A stretch of 64,000 nt of DNA from Stenopsyche tienmushanensis. Its lineage: Eukaryota > Arthropoda > Insecta > Trichoptera > Stenopsychidae. Location: contig WACJ01000301.1 of assembly GCA_008973525.1 (NCBI GenBank), positions 248,001 to 312,000 of the forward strand, given 5' to 3'. Below the pieces are notes generated by a model, which had not been told where the DNA came from, made no database searches, and saw only the letters and a program-made list of their open reading frames with translations. Of this stretch, positions 50,909-64,000 are shown piece after piece. The position numbers and the translations under genes were made by a program. Numbering within the stretch: the first letter of the stretch is position 1; each line of letters begins with the position of its first letter.

Positions 50909-53900
50909 TTTAATGAAATTTTTAATCTTAAATATTATAAATGCAATAGCATTCATGCTTGGTAAAATTTGACCTGTTGGGCTCTATATTGATAATACAA
51001 ATTGATGACATATATATAAACCCACTTTTTACACTGTTAAATTCTTTAGTGGAGTCTTTCTTTGAGTACTTTTAAAGATGTGAAATAATAAATATGTTGA
51101 ATACTGATTTTCGACTCTAATTAAAAAATGGCAAAATAATTTCAGTGGCAAATTTCAATTTTAATATGGTAAACGTGTGTTTGCATTGGCACATAATGTC
51201 AAAGGTGAAGCGTATTGTATTGGATAGGATTTTAAAAAAAAATCATTGAAATATCATCGATATAACCTCGTAGAAATCCACGGAAATCTATTCAATTTTT
51301 ATATCAAAATGCATAACATGCTAAAACTTTATTCATCATAGTATTTATATAAATTGATCATTGATCAAGGCTTCTGACTTCCTTGAATGGTATTTCTGCC
51401 AGTATGAACATTTGTACTAATTATGTTTGATAATTAATGTCAAATTAGGCAGAAATATATCATACACTAAATATGGCTAATTTTTCAAAGATGATTGTTA
51501 AATTATATGAGGAAATAATTTTATTCGCCTATAAATTTAATTCAGCGCCATTAAAACATTGCATTCGTAAATGAAACACCAAGACCTTGCCAGCTTGTAT
51601 CATTGTCTTTATTAAAAAATCTGCACAATGACGATTTGCAAAGCATCATGTGATTTTAACATCATCTTTTGTCATTGAAAATAAACAGCTTTTTATGTTT
51701 GAACTTTGATTTGATAATTCTTCAAGTGTAAGGAAACAATTTTATGTTTGATATCCGCGACAAAAAAATTCGCGTGTCGTTTTATTATATTATCCGTAGC
51801 CTTGTTTTAAAAATTCGATAAGTCGCGTTGTTTTCCAACTCTGCGACATTTTGCAATGGAATATGGTGGAAATATATATGGATTTTGTATTTTTTAAATA
51901 GTAAAATTTGCAATCGATACAGAGCATGCTTAAATCAGTAACGGGGCTAACAACATTCACTATTCTGATCGAAAATTAATCAATTAATGTTTATGGCCGT
52001 TATATAATACAATGTCTTATTTGTATAGAGCAGTCGTGTACGAACAAATACAACCCCTAATAGGATTATTCTAAATTTGTAATTTACGACCCTTTTATAA
52101 AAAAAAAATAATATAAAAATTCATTTAAAATTTGAGCATTCATTTCAATGCAAAATTCTCATGATACTTAAAAAACACACTATTCTGAAATAATGTAAAT
52201 ATATATATAGTACATGCCTTCTTCAAAAGATGTCATTAGTTTCTAAGAATATAAAAATATATATAATAATTTTATAAATATTAATATTTATATTATATAA
52301 AAAATATATAGGAATATTGATTATATATATTTACACATAGAAATAATTTCAGCATCTTTTACAATGAAAATAAAAATTATATTTTTGCAAGAATTAAAGG
52401 TATTTAAATGATTATTGTGTGCAAATAGACAATAGCTAAACATGCATTATTTTAAAAAAAAGTAATAAAAACGAGGGATGAATTGTATTAATTAGAAGGC
52501 TTAATAAATTTCATTATAACTTGATTGTTTTCAATCTCTTTCTAATAAATCTAATCGAATGAGTCATGAACATGGATGTTTAGGTATACCCATAAAACAA
52601 TCCATTCTCATTTGGAAAGTAGGCGCGAGAGTGAGAGTGACTTTCAGTTTCACTATGGAATGGTCTCGAGATGTCCGCTCGTTTATGTTGAGTAATTTTA
52701 TCATGTTACTCAATAGGGAAGAAACTGACTTAAGAAAGGTCAGACATCTGATTTCCGTTATATAATTCATTAAAAATCTCATAATATGAAGCATGTGGAT
52801 GATTCATCAACTATTTATTGCAAAAAGTATCTATTGATTATAAGCTTATTTGCAAACATTCCGATATCTTTTATTAATAAATGTTTTAAGCGAAACTTCA
52901 TATTCGATTTTTTGACCGAATGAAATAGATTTTCTTTATTAAATGCCAAATCGTTTCAGAACGAGAGTGAGTGACCGAAATTTTGCACCCATTTCTACAA
53001 AGCTAATTTTATTATAAGTCAGTGTTTTTACAATGCAAATCAGCAAAATTCAATATCAATATTTCATTATCTGGATATTTTGGCTCATATTCGGCAATGT
53101 CATGATCGTATGACAATTTAGAAAATTTAAGATGATCTATCATTTTAAATATATACGAAAATAAATGATATTTAAATTTATAAATTCGCAAAAAACTAAT
53201 GTAAAAAAAGGTTAGAAATTTCTTAATAGAGGAATAGAAAATCAAAATATGAATCTAAATAATAATAAATAACATTTTATAATATATCATAGATGATTTT
53301 GCATACTGTGATAAAATTTTACATATTTTATTCTTATATAACTCAAGGCGTCATGCTAAAATATGTTCATAAATTTACTTTTGGAAATATCTGCGCAAAG
53401 TGTTCAATTATTACATAAATCAACAAGATTATCAGATGTTCAGGGTATGAAAATTACCTCTTCTATTGATCCTTTAGATAATTTATTAAGATTATTATTG
53501 GAACAATTTTTGGACATCAATGGACTTGACAAAAAAAATTTTTTTTAATTTTTTAATCAAATATTTGGACAAAGATGACTTTTTAGTGCACATCTTTTAA
53601 TGGAATTCTTCTTATATTATTTTGCATATCTTCTATATAAATTAATAAAATTATTGAGTGGATACATTGTGATAAATTTAATTTAAACCTTAAAGAATCA
53701 CAAAAGCTTGTATAACGAACATATCAGAAAATTCCCAGAATTTCATATTTTTGTATACTAATTTATTAGTTTATGATTAATTCTAACAAGGTTAGCATTC
53801 CATATAATGATAATTTTTGGACGAAGCAGTGTTCCGAAACATTTTTCTTTGTCGGCATAATTTAATATACACCCAACCAGCTTAGATTTTTTCACACGGG

Positions 53901-56151
53901 AGAATGGACCATATTTTTTTTAAATATGCCAAAAAAGGTAAAATATAGCCACGGTTGATTATATAAACAAATCAAGGTCACGAAAACTATATTCAAAGCG
54001 AAATAATTTTTTTAAAAAACGAAAAAATATTTTTATTCAATCAATGAACTTAATTCCATATGTAAAAAATGAGTACTACACAAAAATGTTAATAAAACCA
54101 TAGGGCATACATCCTTATAAACCATAGCACTAGATCATAGCATAACACCCATCATTATAGCATTTCAAGGTTAAATTTGAAGAAAATTGCAATTGGTTCC
54201 AAACGTTATAATAATCAATTTATTCATAAGCATACATCGTGTTTTTCAATATTAAATTTAACACAGTAAAATGATCAAATGCACTTGAATTTTAATCGCA
54301 TGATATACGTCATTACTTTTCCAATACAATGCAATTTTTTTGACATTTTTCCTTCTAAATTTTTTGCAATACCATTGAGTGAAGATCATTAAGCTCGTTT
54401 GTTTTTACCACAATCACTCACTGTATTGATGCAATGGATGGAAATTGGTCCGAAAATTAGCATAACTTTCGTTCGCTGCGTTTTTATAGAACTTATAAAG
54501 CTAATAAATGCGCAAAAACTTCATACTGTTCTTCCGGGGCATGTTTTTGTCTTTGCGAATGACACACCACTTAAAATGTTGCAGCGAATGGAAATCATAA
54601 AAAATAGCATTTTAATTGTATTAACAATTTAATACAGGATTAAAGTCACGTTTTCAACGCAATATCATGAAGGATTGCATTTTTTGTATGAGTTGCGTTT
54701 TATAAAGATTACGTGATGAAAAATCTAGTTCAAATTAAACGTTGTGCTGATCCCATTGAGGATTTCCCTTGCGGAAAATCATTGAAGCCTGTCTAATCGT
54801 TCTTTAAAGCATCTGATTACAAATGAGCCCTCTTCTGTATGCAAGATGAGTTTTCCGATTATTACGAGATGCGATCAAATATTGACATTCTCGGTTGAGA
54901 AGATCAAAGTTCACAGACGAATCTTTCGATGGCGTGTGAACGAACTGATTATGCAAATGTTTTTTGCTCAATCTCGTAAGAGTACTTTGAATAATTTTCA
55001 ATTAAAATAATATGTTATTCGACTGATTGTCGGTTCAAAGTTGGACGCTATCGGTTTTAACTTTTTTTTTAGTTTGGAATATCCGTATATTGAGCTTGAC
55101 AAAAACTTCGCGCTCATAACAATTATTTTGTGGGCCTCAATATGAAAAATTGGCCTTCGAGTGTTTTCCGCAATTGAACATTAATTTTACATCCTGATCG
55201 TTGGACATACAATTGAAATGATGTGTGAAATTTTGATTTGTACTTTTACATCTTCATTTTTGATCTTCACGCATTGATAGCTGTCAATGACATCCACTTT
55301 TCGCGGTGTTCCAGCGCTCAATTGAAGTTTTTTTACAATGTCATTGCTCTTACTATATTTGTGATCAATCTTGTCTTCTTTATCCTGATCAAGGTCTCCA
55401 TTGAGTGTTTCCTTTCTCTATATTCCGTCCGTTGAACTTATTATTTCAGTTCTAACTTAGCTAATATTTATAGAGCTCTTCAAGTGTTTCATGGGTTATT
55501 TTTAATAAATTAATTAATGTGAAATATGTGATATTTTATAGTTTAGCTTCTCACATGTCCAATTTCAAATATTTCAAACCATTATAGGAACATAAAGTAA
55601 ATTAATCTTATACCATTTTAAGTAATACGTGTGTTGATTTAATTACAGAAAAATATAATTCATTGACTCCATCGAGCAATGTATGAGATAAAATATTACT
55701 TTTGGGGCGATTGATCTATTTTTGATCATAGCTAATTTGATAGTCCTTGACATAAAATGGCATCAATATGAAATTGAACTATTTTCATTGTAAAAAACAT
55801 AGTTTAATGAGAATTTTTGATAAACTACAAAGACAGTTTAGGCATCCGATGAACTTTTGAAATATGTTTTAGATATTTTTATACTTAGGATTTCTTACAA
55901 AATCAGGATATCACTGATGCCATCATTTAAAAACCACCTTCCTTTAAAATTCCAATAGAAAAATAATTTGAAGGAACTATAACAGAATTCAATTGTGTGT
56001 GGTTTAGACATGGGAATCCACATTCATGAACGAAATCCAGAACTTTGGCAAAAATATGCATTGTTACGTTATGATACAAGAGTACTGCGACTTCTGAGAG
56101 CTTTTATTATCTTTCCTTTTTGAAATAATTGTGTGGGCAAAATCTTTCCTA

Positions 56152-56245
56152 TTAACCCTTTGCGGTCGTTCGTCTACTCTCATCCACCAAAGCTTTTTTA
56201 CCGTTCCGGTCGTATGTCTGCTCTCAGCCACCACACAAAGAACCA
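56152..56245. mobile_element. Possible piggyBac-like end with internal duplication
   Basis: Starts TTAACCCTTTGCGGTCG, matching the TTAA target and CCCTTTG-type end of piggyBac-like elements. Inside, two diverged copies of a roughly 40-base unit follow each other (CGGTCGTTCGTCTACTCTCA and CGGTCGTATGTCTGCTCTCA, each then with CCACCA). No opposite end was found. Confidence 0.4.
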
Positions 56246-59200
56246 TACGAATCTTAACTATTCATTCATGGAGAAATTTATAATTTCTCTGAATGCTTTT
56301 AAGTGTCCAAGTTGCCTTATCATGAACCAAAACATTGTCAGGCCGAAAATTCTAACTGTAAAAGTATTTTATCATTAAAGAAAAAGTTTCTCTCCATTCA
56401 GCAGATATTAGAAGAGAAGCTTTATATTTTCATTATCTAATCTTCTTTATTCTGGATTAGAAATTGTTATGAGAGATCCAGAATTTGTTCAAATTATCTC
56501 ATTTCTCATTAGTCTCAGTCCTAAATATTTCAGTATTTTAGAATCGTTATGTAAATGCTTATTTCATATAAAATCCAAGGACAGAATTTGACAATATGAA
56601 CTTTAGCCCCAAATATTCATGTAAAAAATACTATAAAAAATGTAGCTCTTTTTTGGCTTTCATTTTTAATTAACAGTTCCAATCCGAAATTAAGTATTGC
56701 AAAAAATTATAAAAATTAATTTTACGAAGAAAAAGAAAACTTACTATACGACTTAAAAACGATGATTAAAAATTATTCTACGAGGGGATAAAATTTCAAC
56801 ATTTTTAAATATTAAGTGACTTGTTTCAATTATTGATTTAGACGATAAGGCGATTACTTTATAAAACCTAAAAGTATAGTTTTTGTGATTCATTCAAGAA
56901 AATCTATTCATAAATTATCTCTAATAAATCTAAATTCGACTCATGATAGTTTCTAAGTAAAAAATCCTTCATTCAAAGTGTTTTTTAATTACAGTAATAA
57001 CCTAGACGAAGATTGTGCAATTAATTTAAATACTGCAATAATGATTGAACGGCATCAAAAAAGTCTATAATAAACTTTGAATACTAATATAGTCGTCATT
57101 ACATTTTATGTAAAATTAATTTGTCTGTGAACCGATGTTTATTAGCTTTGAGGTGAATGGCAAATTGTGGCACTGTAAACTATGTTAATCGATACACGAT
57201 TAAAGAGAATCGACTTGCGTACTTGGATAAAAGATCAATCCAAAGCGATATGGTTTAATGAGAATGGATGGATCATTGATGATCATTTCAACAAAAACAA
57301 ATTTAAATTGACATATACAAATGTTAGGCATCTCTTCGTCAAGATATACAGTGTATTTATATAAACTCTATGGCAAGGTGGAGAAACTCACGCACCAAGG
57401 TCGATCAGTCACCATGCTCACTTTGGACATCGGCTAATGGTCATTAGAACATTTTTTAAAGATTTATCTAGGATAAATTGAGATGAAATAAAAGCCGTTC
57501 TTGTATGCGCAAAATGTTAAGCTCGGTTATTAACGACGTGCCAAAGAGCAATCCAATGCTACTAAAAACAAAGGACCGTGACAAAATATTGAGAGCATGG
57601 AAAATTTGTATGAGGCAACCGTTCGACCTTCAATTTTGAATGATGTGTGAAATTTGATGACAAACAGTGCATCATCGTCAAATATATTTCTTCTATAAGA
57701 AAATCAATCAAATTTTGGCGCGTTTTTCCAGCTTTCACTTATTAAAATATGCCTTATTTTCGCATTGACACTCCGTTGAAATTCTTATACGATGATATCA
57801 AACGTATACACGTGCTGAGCGTAGGTTGATTGAGTAATATCTACGAATTAGATACGGCACAGGTGTCGGCAATATTTGGTCAATATCATATGTTGTTAGA
57901 ATTTAGCAAACTATTTGTTGTTGAATTTTGTATAATTTTAAGCAAGCATATTAGATGGATTGGAAAGGATTGGCCGCTAATTAGCATAGCCTTCCATAAC
58001 AGTCCTGAGTCCATAAATCCGCATTTAAAAACACGTACGAAATAGTAGGCAATAAAATGATTAACATCCACAAAAAGACGATGTTTTTCTAGCGTTCAAG
58101 AATTTATCGAACAAAAACCGAAGCTTTGCAATCGTTATATTTGTCAATGCAAATAGGAATATGCCAAAAACTCATATTACCTTGAATACTTATTTCATTC
58201 GTATCATCTGAAATATTTTCAAACGGCTTGCACAATATTCGAATGATCAAAGATCTAGTCTTTCATACGGTAATTGGCCTCGTTTGTATAGGGAAAACAC
58301 GAAATTTCGATTCGATCGGCTTTAATAGTTCTTGTAAATAACACAATATCCTGATTTAATAACATCCTCAATAAGTCAATCGCTGAAGATTGCAATTTTT
58401 TCAACGCAACATAAAATTTTATGTAAATTACTCGTATTCTTTATAGCCATTTGATTCAGTTGATTTTCTGATAGATCGGCAATATCCAAGTCAGATTTTC
58501 AATTGGAAATTCCTGAAGATCAAAGACAATTTTGTCTTGAATATGTAGTGATAAATCTCTCGAATCCATCAGTGTTTGTTTGAAGTAAATCCTTTATCTT
58601 TCATCTAACGATTTTATAAGATCCATCTACCTTTTACGCGCAGTTTTTTATACAATTTGGATGGAACTTATTAAGAAATACTACTGTAGTAAATATTATA
58701 TTATTTTCAATGATTGCATGTTATTATGACAATAAACTTAGCTAATTTATTTTCATCTAGCATTGACTTTAATCCATTAAGTAGAATAGGGAATAAATTG
58801 AATGACTTGTTTGTCGATGTCTGATTCATTGGTATTCCAGGTTTTTTCGCCCTTTGTCATCCAAGTGTGACACCTATATGTCAGTATTGTATAATCTTTA
58901 CACGCCACATTTTTTTATATGACATAAGCTATTTTGTTTTAGTAGAAGATAGTGTAATTTTAACCATGTATATTATTCCAGTTGGATTATTGAACAACAA
59001 GGGCAAAATTGATTTCAAGCAAAATTTTGTTTAGCGATGAAGTTCATTTTATAGTTCAATAAATGTTGAATGACTTTTTATGTCCACAATTGAATCATGT
59101 TGATGTGTCTGATGTCTATTTTCAGCAAGACAGCCTTACATATCATAGAAAACATAACAGAAAAACATCAAGATTTCACATTTGGATGACTCTTTATAGT

Positions 59201-60150
59201 TATTTTGTCTTCAAACTTTAATCCCCAAGGAAGAAAACATCTCTTTTTTGTTGATTTAATTGACAAATCATTGTTTGAACGCTTGCGATAGACTATAGAG
59301 TTTTTATTGCAATTATTTTTCAACGTTTTGTTGCTATTTGGACTGTGAAAAATTGAGAAAATGGGTGCCATAAGAACTCAAAAACTTAAACCGACATTGC
59401 GATGGAAAACTGAGCGGATTATTGAATAATCAATCAATCGGAATAATGCATTGAAAATTGAATCTCGAAGCCGCTAAAAGATGTTTTTATATAAATTCGG
59501 CGAAATATTTGTACTCTTGAAGGATTGAAATAAACACGTTTCTTGATGAATTTGTAAATTTGTTAAAGTGTTGAAGTTGAATTTACATGGTCATTATAAA
59601 TTCAAACGATGAAAGTAAATCTTGATGAAACAGATTCGATGATTTATAAAAAGTAATGACAGTGATTTTCATCAGCAAAAAATGTGGTATATAGATTTAC
59701 ACAGATAGTATATATGAATAAGTTACGAATAATTTACACATGTTTAAATATACAATTAAGCCGATTCGCTATATTGAACATAGAAAAAACCAAGGAATGT
59801 TAATGCTACTGATGATAATTAGGTTATTAATATCGCCATATAAATATATTGTAGTTTTGTGCTAGTTTTTTGATCGATATGTTATTTTTAAATAATATTA
59901 TCATACGTTACGGATGCCATTTTTTCATGCATATTTCCTGCATAAGTCTTGATTTGTGCGGTTTTGTATTACACGGTGACATGCGAAATTGCATAATTGT
60001 TGTGTAAATCGAAAAAAAATTGCATTGCATATAGCAGTATTTTAAATGATATCAATTTTAAATTAGGTTAATATGAGAAAAAAAATTAAAAAAACTTATA
60101 AAAAATATTTAATTACTTAATTAAAATGGATTAAAAATATGTATATTTAC

Positions 60151-60760
60151 CTCCCGTGACGTATAAATTGGTGGGCGGTACCGATTTCGAAACGGACCAA
60201 TCGCGTCGCTCGCGCGGCGAATCTGTCCGATGTCAACCGAGAGCTTCCGCGCGCGAAAATATTTAAATCACACGCGACACGACCGCCTTTCTGCAACGAT
60301 AACCAATGAACGCACCCAAAATCTAAACATATAACCGACACACTTTCGATCATGCACTATCGCAGCGTAATTATATGCACCGATTGCATCGATTTGGCGG
60401 TTATTAGACGAGTTACGGCAGATAAGTTAACGTCGGCGGTATGTTAAGTAAGCGATGGCGCGACTTGTAGCGTTGTCCGGGCGCGGCGAGTGATCGACGC
60501 TTTCCCCCGCCATATTGTATTTTCACTTTTTTATCCCCACCATGGGCGGCGCGTGCCGGACACGATTAGTCAAAGCGTATTCGAGCCCGCGTCCTTTGAC
60601 CGCAATCTTAGAGATACTCTTAAACTACACGCGAAGGTCGTCATTGCACCATCGGTGCATCGGATGACCGCCTTTGTTTGCAGCAAAACCAACGTCGGCT
60701 CATTAAAAATACGAGGCGTCGAGTAATCACCGTTTTTTATGCATGAAATCAGTCAAATTA
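60151..60760 (-). promoter_or_regulatory. CpG-rich promoter block with putative gene C first exon
   Basis: CpG dinucleotides are dense here (CGCGTCGCTCGCGCGGCG, CCGCGCGCG, GCGCGGCG) while the flanks are almost free of them. On the minus strand the block ends in CACGGGAG with a donor GTAAATATA (GT at 60150-60149). No ATG precedes the donor in the last 90 bases, so this would be a 5' UTR exon; gene C is the nearest downstream gene with an unsatisfied leader acceptor (44009). A CCAAT motif lies at 60197 on the plus strand. A plus-strand transcript starting here and leaving the window is also possible (GTAAGC at 60447). Confidence 0.5.
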
Positions 60761-62997
60761 GCAGTCAAGGAGGTCGCTCACCGCAAATGAGCGATCCTTC
60801 ATAATGAGCGATGGCAAATGGGCATCGCAAAAAACCTACGACCATAAATCAGCAATGTGCATATTAAAACATGCAAATTGAATGCAATGAACTTTTAAAA
60901 AACAATAACTTATGTCAACATGAAGCATATGCGATTCATAAAGTGCATGATCTTACGAACACACGGAAAAATTTCTATCAATAACTCAAACTGACCATGA
61001 AAAATAAGGATCTTTTTAAGACATAATTTATGCCACAAGGATTGTCCAAGGTCACTCTCCGTTCGTGTTTTTGAATCAGCGTGAAAATTAACGTACAACG
61101 TACAATGTTGAAAGATTTGCTAATACTATGAACACGTAAATCACTTAATTGAGGAGTGATCTAGTAATAAATTCAATTTCACAAAATGTATATTGATAAT
61201 AATTGGTTTGGCAATTCCTGTATATTTTTAAGTGTAAAATTGGTAAATATTCGATTATATTTGCAAAAAACATGTTCAATTGAATCGAATCTATTTTCTA
61301 ATTGTCAATAAAATTAAACTCTTAACCTTGTACGGACTTAATGTATTTTGTATGAGTTTTGGGTCACGTTGTATCAATCCAGATCTATGACTGCTAAGAC
61401 ATAAATCATCTAAAACCTACTGTTTGTTCATTGTCGTTTAAATATTCAAATTACACCGTCATTATGCGTACAACAGCACTTCTCAATATTGGTGGAAAAT
61501 GATTTTAAATCATCATTAATTCCATAAATATTTAGCTACTGTTTAGCTCCCTTAGTATGGTAAGTAATTGTATGTAAATTAATTCTAAAAGCTATTTTAT
61601 ATATTTACCACCTCTTTGAATGCAGATAAATAATCAATTTTTCTCGTAAAAATAATTGGTTGAGTATCATCTTCGCGATAATAGCTAATTCTGCTAATTC
61701 TATTACGTCTGTCGAAATTTATCTAAATCGTCTGTTGATTCTATTTCCAAATGAGATCCAATTGCTTTAATTCTTCAAGTGATAGTTCTTGCAGATAATT
61801 GTATTTGAGGCTGAAAATATTTTCTTTTTAATCTGAAATTGAACTGAAAATCTTCAATTAAAGTATCTTTCACTAATTCACCATTTTCAAACGGTTTCTT
61901 CTTCTTGTGTAACACATACGATGTTTTCAATGATGCAATTTTTATTGATTAGTTTAATTAAAACATACATTATTGCTCAATATTATAAGATAAAGTCATT
62001 TTTTCTTATATCATGAATATCACGAATACTTGTCTTTCAAATAAAGACTTTTGTAGTAGAATTTATGATATTTTCATCCTTTGTATCAAATGAGAACTAA
62101 GGCATAATTTCTGGATAATTATTCCTGAAAAATAAAGATTATTTGATTATTTGATCCAATTTTGTTGGAGTTTTAATAGCGAGAGTTTTAGGCAGAAAGG
62201 AATAACATTAATCATATAAGAGCTAGAAAGAATAAAAAAAACTAAAACTAGAAATCGCTTATATTTTAATGTTTAATCAAGTTTGAATGGATTTTTATTT
62301 AATGAAGTCAATTTGCATGATGATGATTTTAGCTTTTCAAAATTTTATTTCCATTATTATTAATCATGGACCATTTATTGGTGTTCAAAACCAGATAGAT
62401 AATAGGGAAAAAATCAATATACTAACAAATGTGGTAGTTCTTTCTAATATAAATATACAATACATTTTATGGGCTGATTTGAATAGTACAAATTTATCAA
62501 AATTTCGAATAACGCTGATAAAAAGATTGTAAATTTCTAAATAAATAGCATAAGTAAAGGTAAAAATAGTCTAAACAACAAATTACACATTACAAATTTC
62601 ACATACATTATTGCATATTACATTTTTATGCAAACGTGTTTCACATATTTTAACATTATTCTCAAACATTCACTAAATTGTAATTAACACATTGGTTACG
62701 GGGGACGCGGAATCCACGTCCTCGGAGCTGTGTCGCTTTTATATACTCGTAAAATATACATATACATTTTAAACATTTTTTTGATACTTTAACAGCAGAC
62801 AATAATGGCAATTGTCAAGACCTTTTTTAAAAAATAATGATACCCTTATATGAGCTGTTTATTTTCTAAATGATTTATGATCCCACACAGTCTACATCGT
62901 TACACGACAAACAACAACCAAACGATTATAATGACATTGTTTTCGATAAGTTTTTAAAAAAATTATCTTTAAGATCATAAAATAAATATTACGGATA
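60761..62997. other. Intergenic AT-rich region
   Basis: No supported gene. A short GC-rich near-palindrome, GGACGCGGAATCCACGTCC, lies at about 62702-62720. A plus-strand frame at 62287-62532 is AT-rich and unsupported. Confidence 0.45.
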
Positions 62998-63811
62998 TCC
63001 AGTTAAAAGGGCGTTTTTTAATGAGTAACGTAAGTTGTGTTTCATGTCGATTAGATTGCACACCTTTCTTTTTTCATGTATCTTAAGCAAAAATTACAAA
63101 AACAACCCATATTAACAATGGAAGGCTTTGTTCTGAACAAACTATATTTTGCTGTTGTATGTTGTACGTTGTATTTCATTAAAAAATTCAGCGACTACGG
63201 CAACTAAAAACATCTCTGCTATTTATGGTAATTTTCTGCCGGTTCGACAATGCCAGAAATGGTTCAAAAATTTTAAATCGCGCAATTTTACCTTATGAAC
63301 TATGACTGTAGACGAGAAATAGGTTATGTGCGATAATTAGCACGGCAGGTACCAAAAACAACCCTTAAATCAGGTCTTATTACGAAAAAGATCCTAGGGT
63401 CTGCTTATTCGTTGTATAATTTAAGAATCATGGCTGAAAAATACTGCAATCAACTGGATAGAATGCAAAATCAATTGAAAAAAAGAGGCTTGCTTTTGAT
63501 TAACCGCTTTAATTAATTGCTTTGATTTGAGAATAGTTTAGACTTGGCACCATCTGATTACTACTTATTTCGTTCCTTACAGAGTTTTTTAGATGAAAAA
63601 ATATATACATTTAATGATGGTATAAAAAACGGTCTCATGGACTATTTTAAATCGATACCACCTAATGTTTTTAAAAAAAGAATTAAAACTCCACCTAATA
63701 GATAAAAGAAGGTTTTTAATATTGATGGTGACTGTTTTATAGAATAATCTTTGTAGATAAATTAGTTATAAAGACACGAATTTCATGTGCAAAAACGCCC
63801 TTTTGTCTGGG
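62998..63811 (+). mobile_element. Internally deleted mariner transposon
   Basis: An 814-base element flanked by TA at both ends. Terminal inverted repeats: left TCCAGTTAAAAGGGCGTTTT, right (other strand) CCCAGACAAAAGGGCGTTTT. Plus-strand transposase pieces in family order: SAIYGNFLPVRQCQKWFKNF (helix-turn-helix region), MAEKYCNQLDRMQNQLKKRG, then LDLAPSDYYLFRSLQSFLDE with the last catalytic aspartate, and IPPNVFKKRIKTPPNR. The middle, including the first two catalytic residues, is deleted, and stops interrupt the rest; full mariners are about 1.3 kb. Nothing is seen from 63814 to the end of the window. Confidence 0.92.
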
Positions 63812-64000
63812 TACATCTGATATATGCATGAAATGAACTGCATTTAGACTCGCGTTTTTATGATTTTGCCACCAAATGCCTCTTGTAATCAACGTGTTAA
63901 AGTCAATTAATAATTATGTTAATACTATTACAATAACTCCAAACTTTTTGGGTGGACAGGAATGATGTTTCTTGTTTTCGTTTTGAATGTAAATTTCTGT

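Larger units (their letters stand above)
44009..60150. other. Putative 16-kb leader intron of gene C
   Basis: Lies between the donor at 60150 and the acceptor at 44009. It contains the GC island at 44.6 kb, two related mariner MITEs, one R1 repeat and a piggyBac-like fragment; otherwise AT-rich with no convincing exon. Plus-strand frames such as 48825-49136 and 54399-54632 are very AT-rich and lack motifs. Confidence 0.4.

Noticed and set aside
60490..60726. 78-codon plus-strand frame in the CpG island
   Set aside because: Starts without ATG and is open mainly because the island is GC-rich; no recognisable protein.
1..64000. CRISPR arrays, bacterial operons, prophage, rRNA
   Set aside because: No regularly spaced direct repeats, no Shine-Dalgarno-led gene strings and no rRNA-like sequence were seen; the splice sites and elements are eukaryotic.

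Overview
The window looks like AT-rich insect (at least arthropod) nuclear DNA. Genes are sparse and split by short to very long introns, splice sites follow GT...AG, and the spaces between are littered with decayed eukaryotic transposons (hAT, mariner/Tc1, RTE-type LINE, a probable piggyBac fragment). There is no sign of bacterial gene organisation, no CRISPR array, no rRNA, and no tRNA I could support. The species cannot be fixed from this sequence alone.

Two conserved housekeeping genes sit at the left end and point toward each other: the SAGA subunit Spt3 (+ strand, 2005-2940, with a short leader intron) and the nucleolar zinc-finger protein LYAR (- strand, two coding exons within 3569-5448, with a probable non-coding first exon near 6.1 kb). 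The 628 bases between their stop codons carry poly(A) signals for both.

From about 6.8 kb to 60 kb nearly everything that looks coding is on the minus strand. It consists of small exons, richer in GC than their surroundings, joined by phase-0 introns. I assembled three complete or near-complete small secreted-protein genes (A at 6.8-8.4 kb; B at 29.4-32.4 kb; C at 35.0-44.0 kb with a putative non-coding first exon at 60.15 kb) and two partial ones (D at 15.8-19.7 kb, E at 27.4-27.6 kb). I recognise no named family for them. Shared traits are an N-terminal hydrophobic leader (A, C, D, weaker in B), Thr/Ser/Pro-rich linkers (A, B), basic processing sites (A, C) and basic or low-complexity C-termini. 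Gene C ends in a Gly-rich stretch and a run of Asp. These read like a cluster of lineage-restricted secreted proteins and are the most interesting content of the window.

Transposons are concentrated at 9-19 kb and 26.9-27.4 kb, with a near-complete but internally deleted mariner at 63.0-63.8 kb. The long introns of gene C (36.3-43.9 and 44.0-60.15 kb) are comparatively poor in recognisable elements. A CpG-rich block at 60.15-60.75 kb is the best promoter candidate in the window. All exon joins were made by eye from splice signals and reading frame and need transcript evidence.
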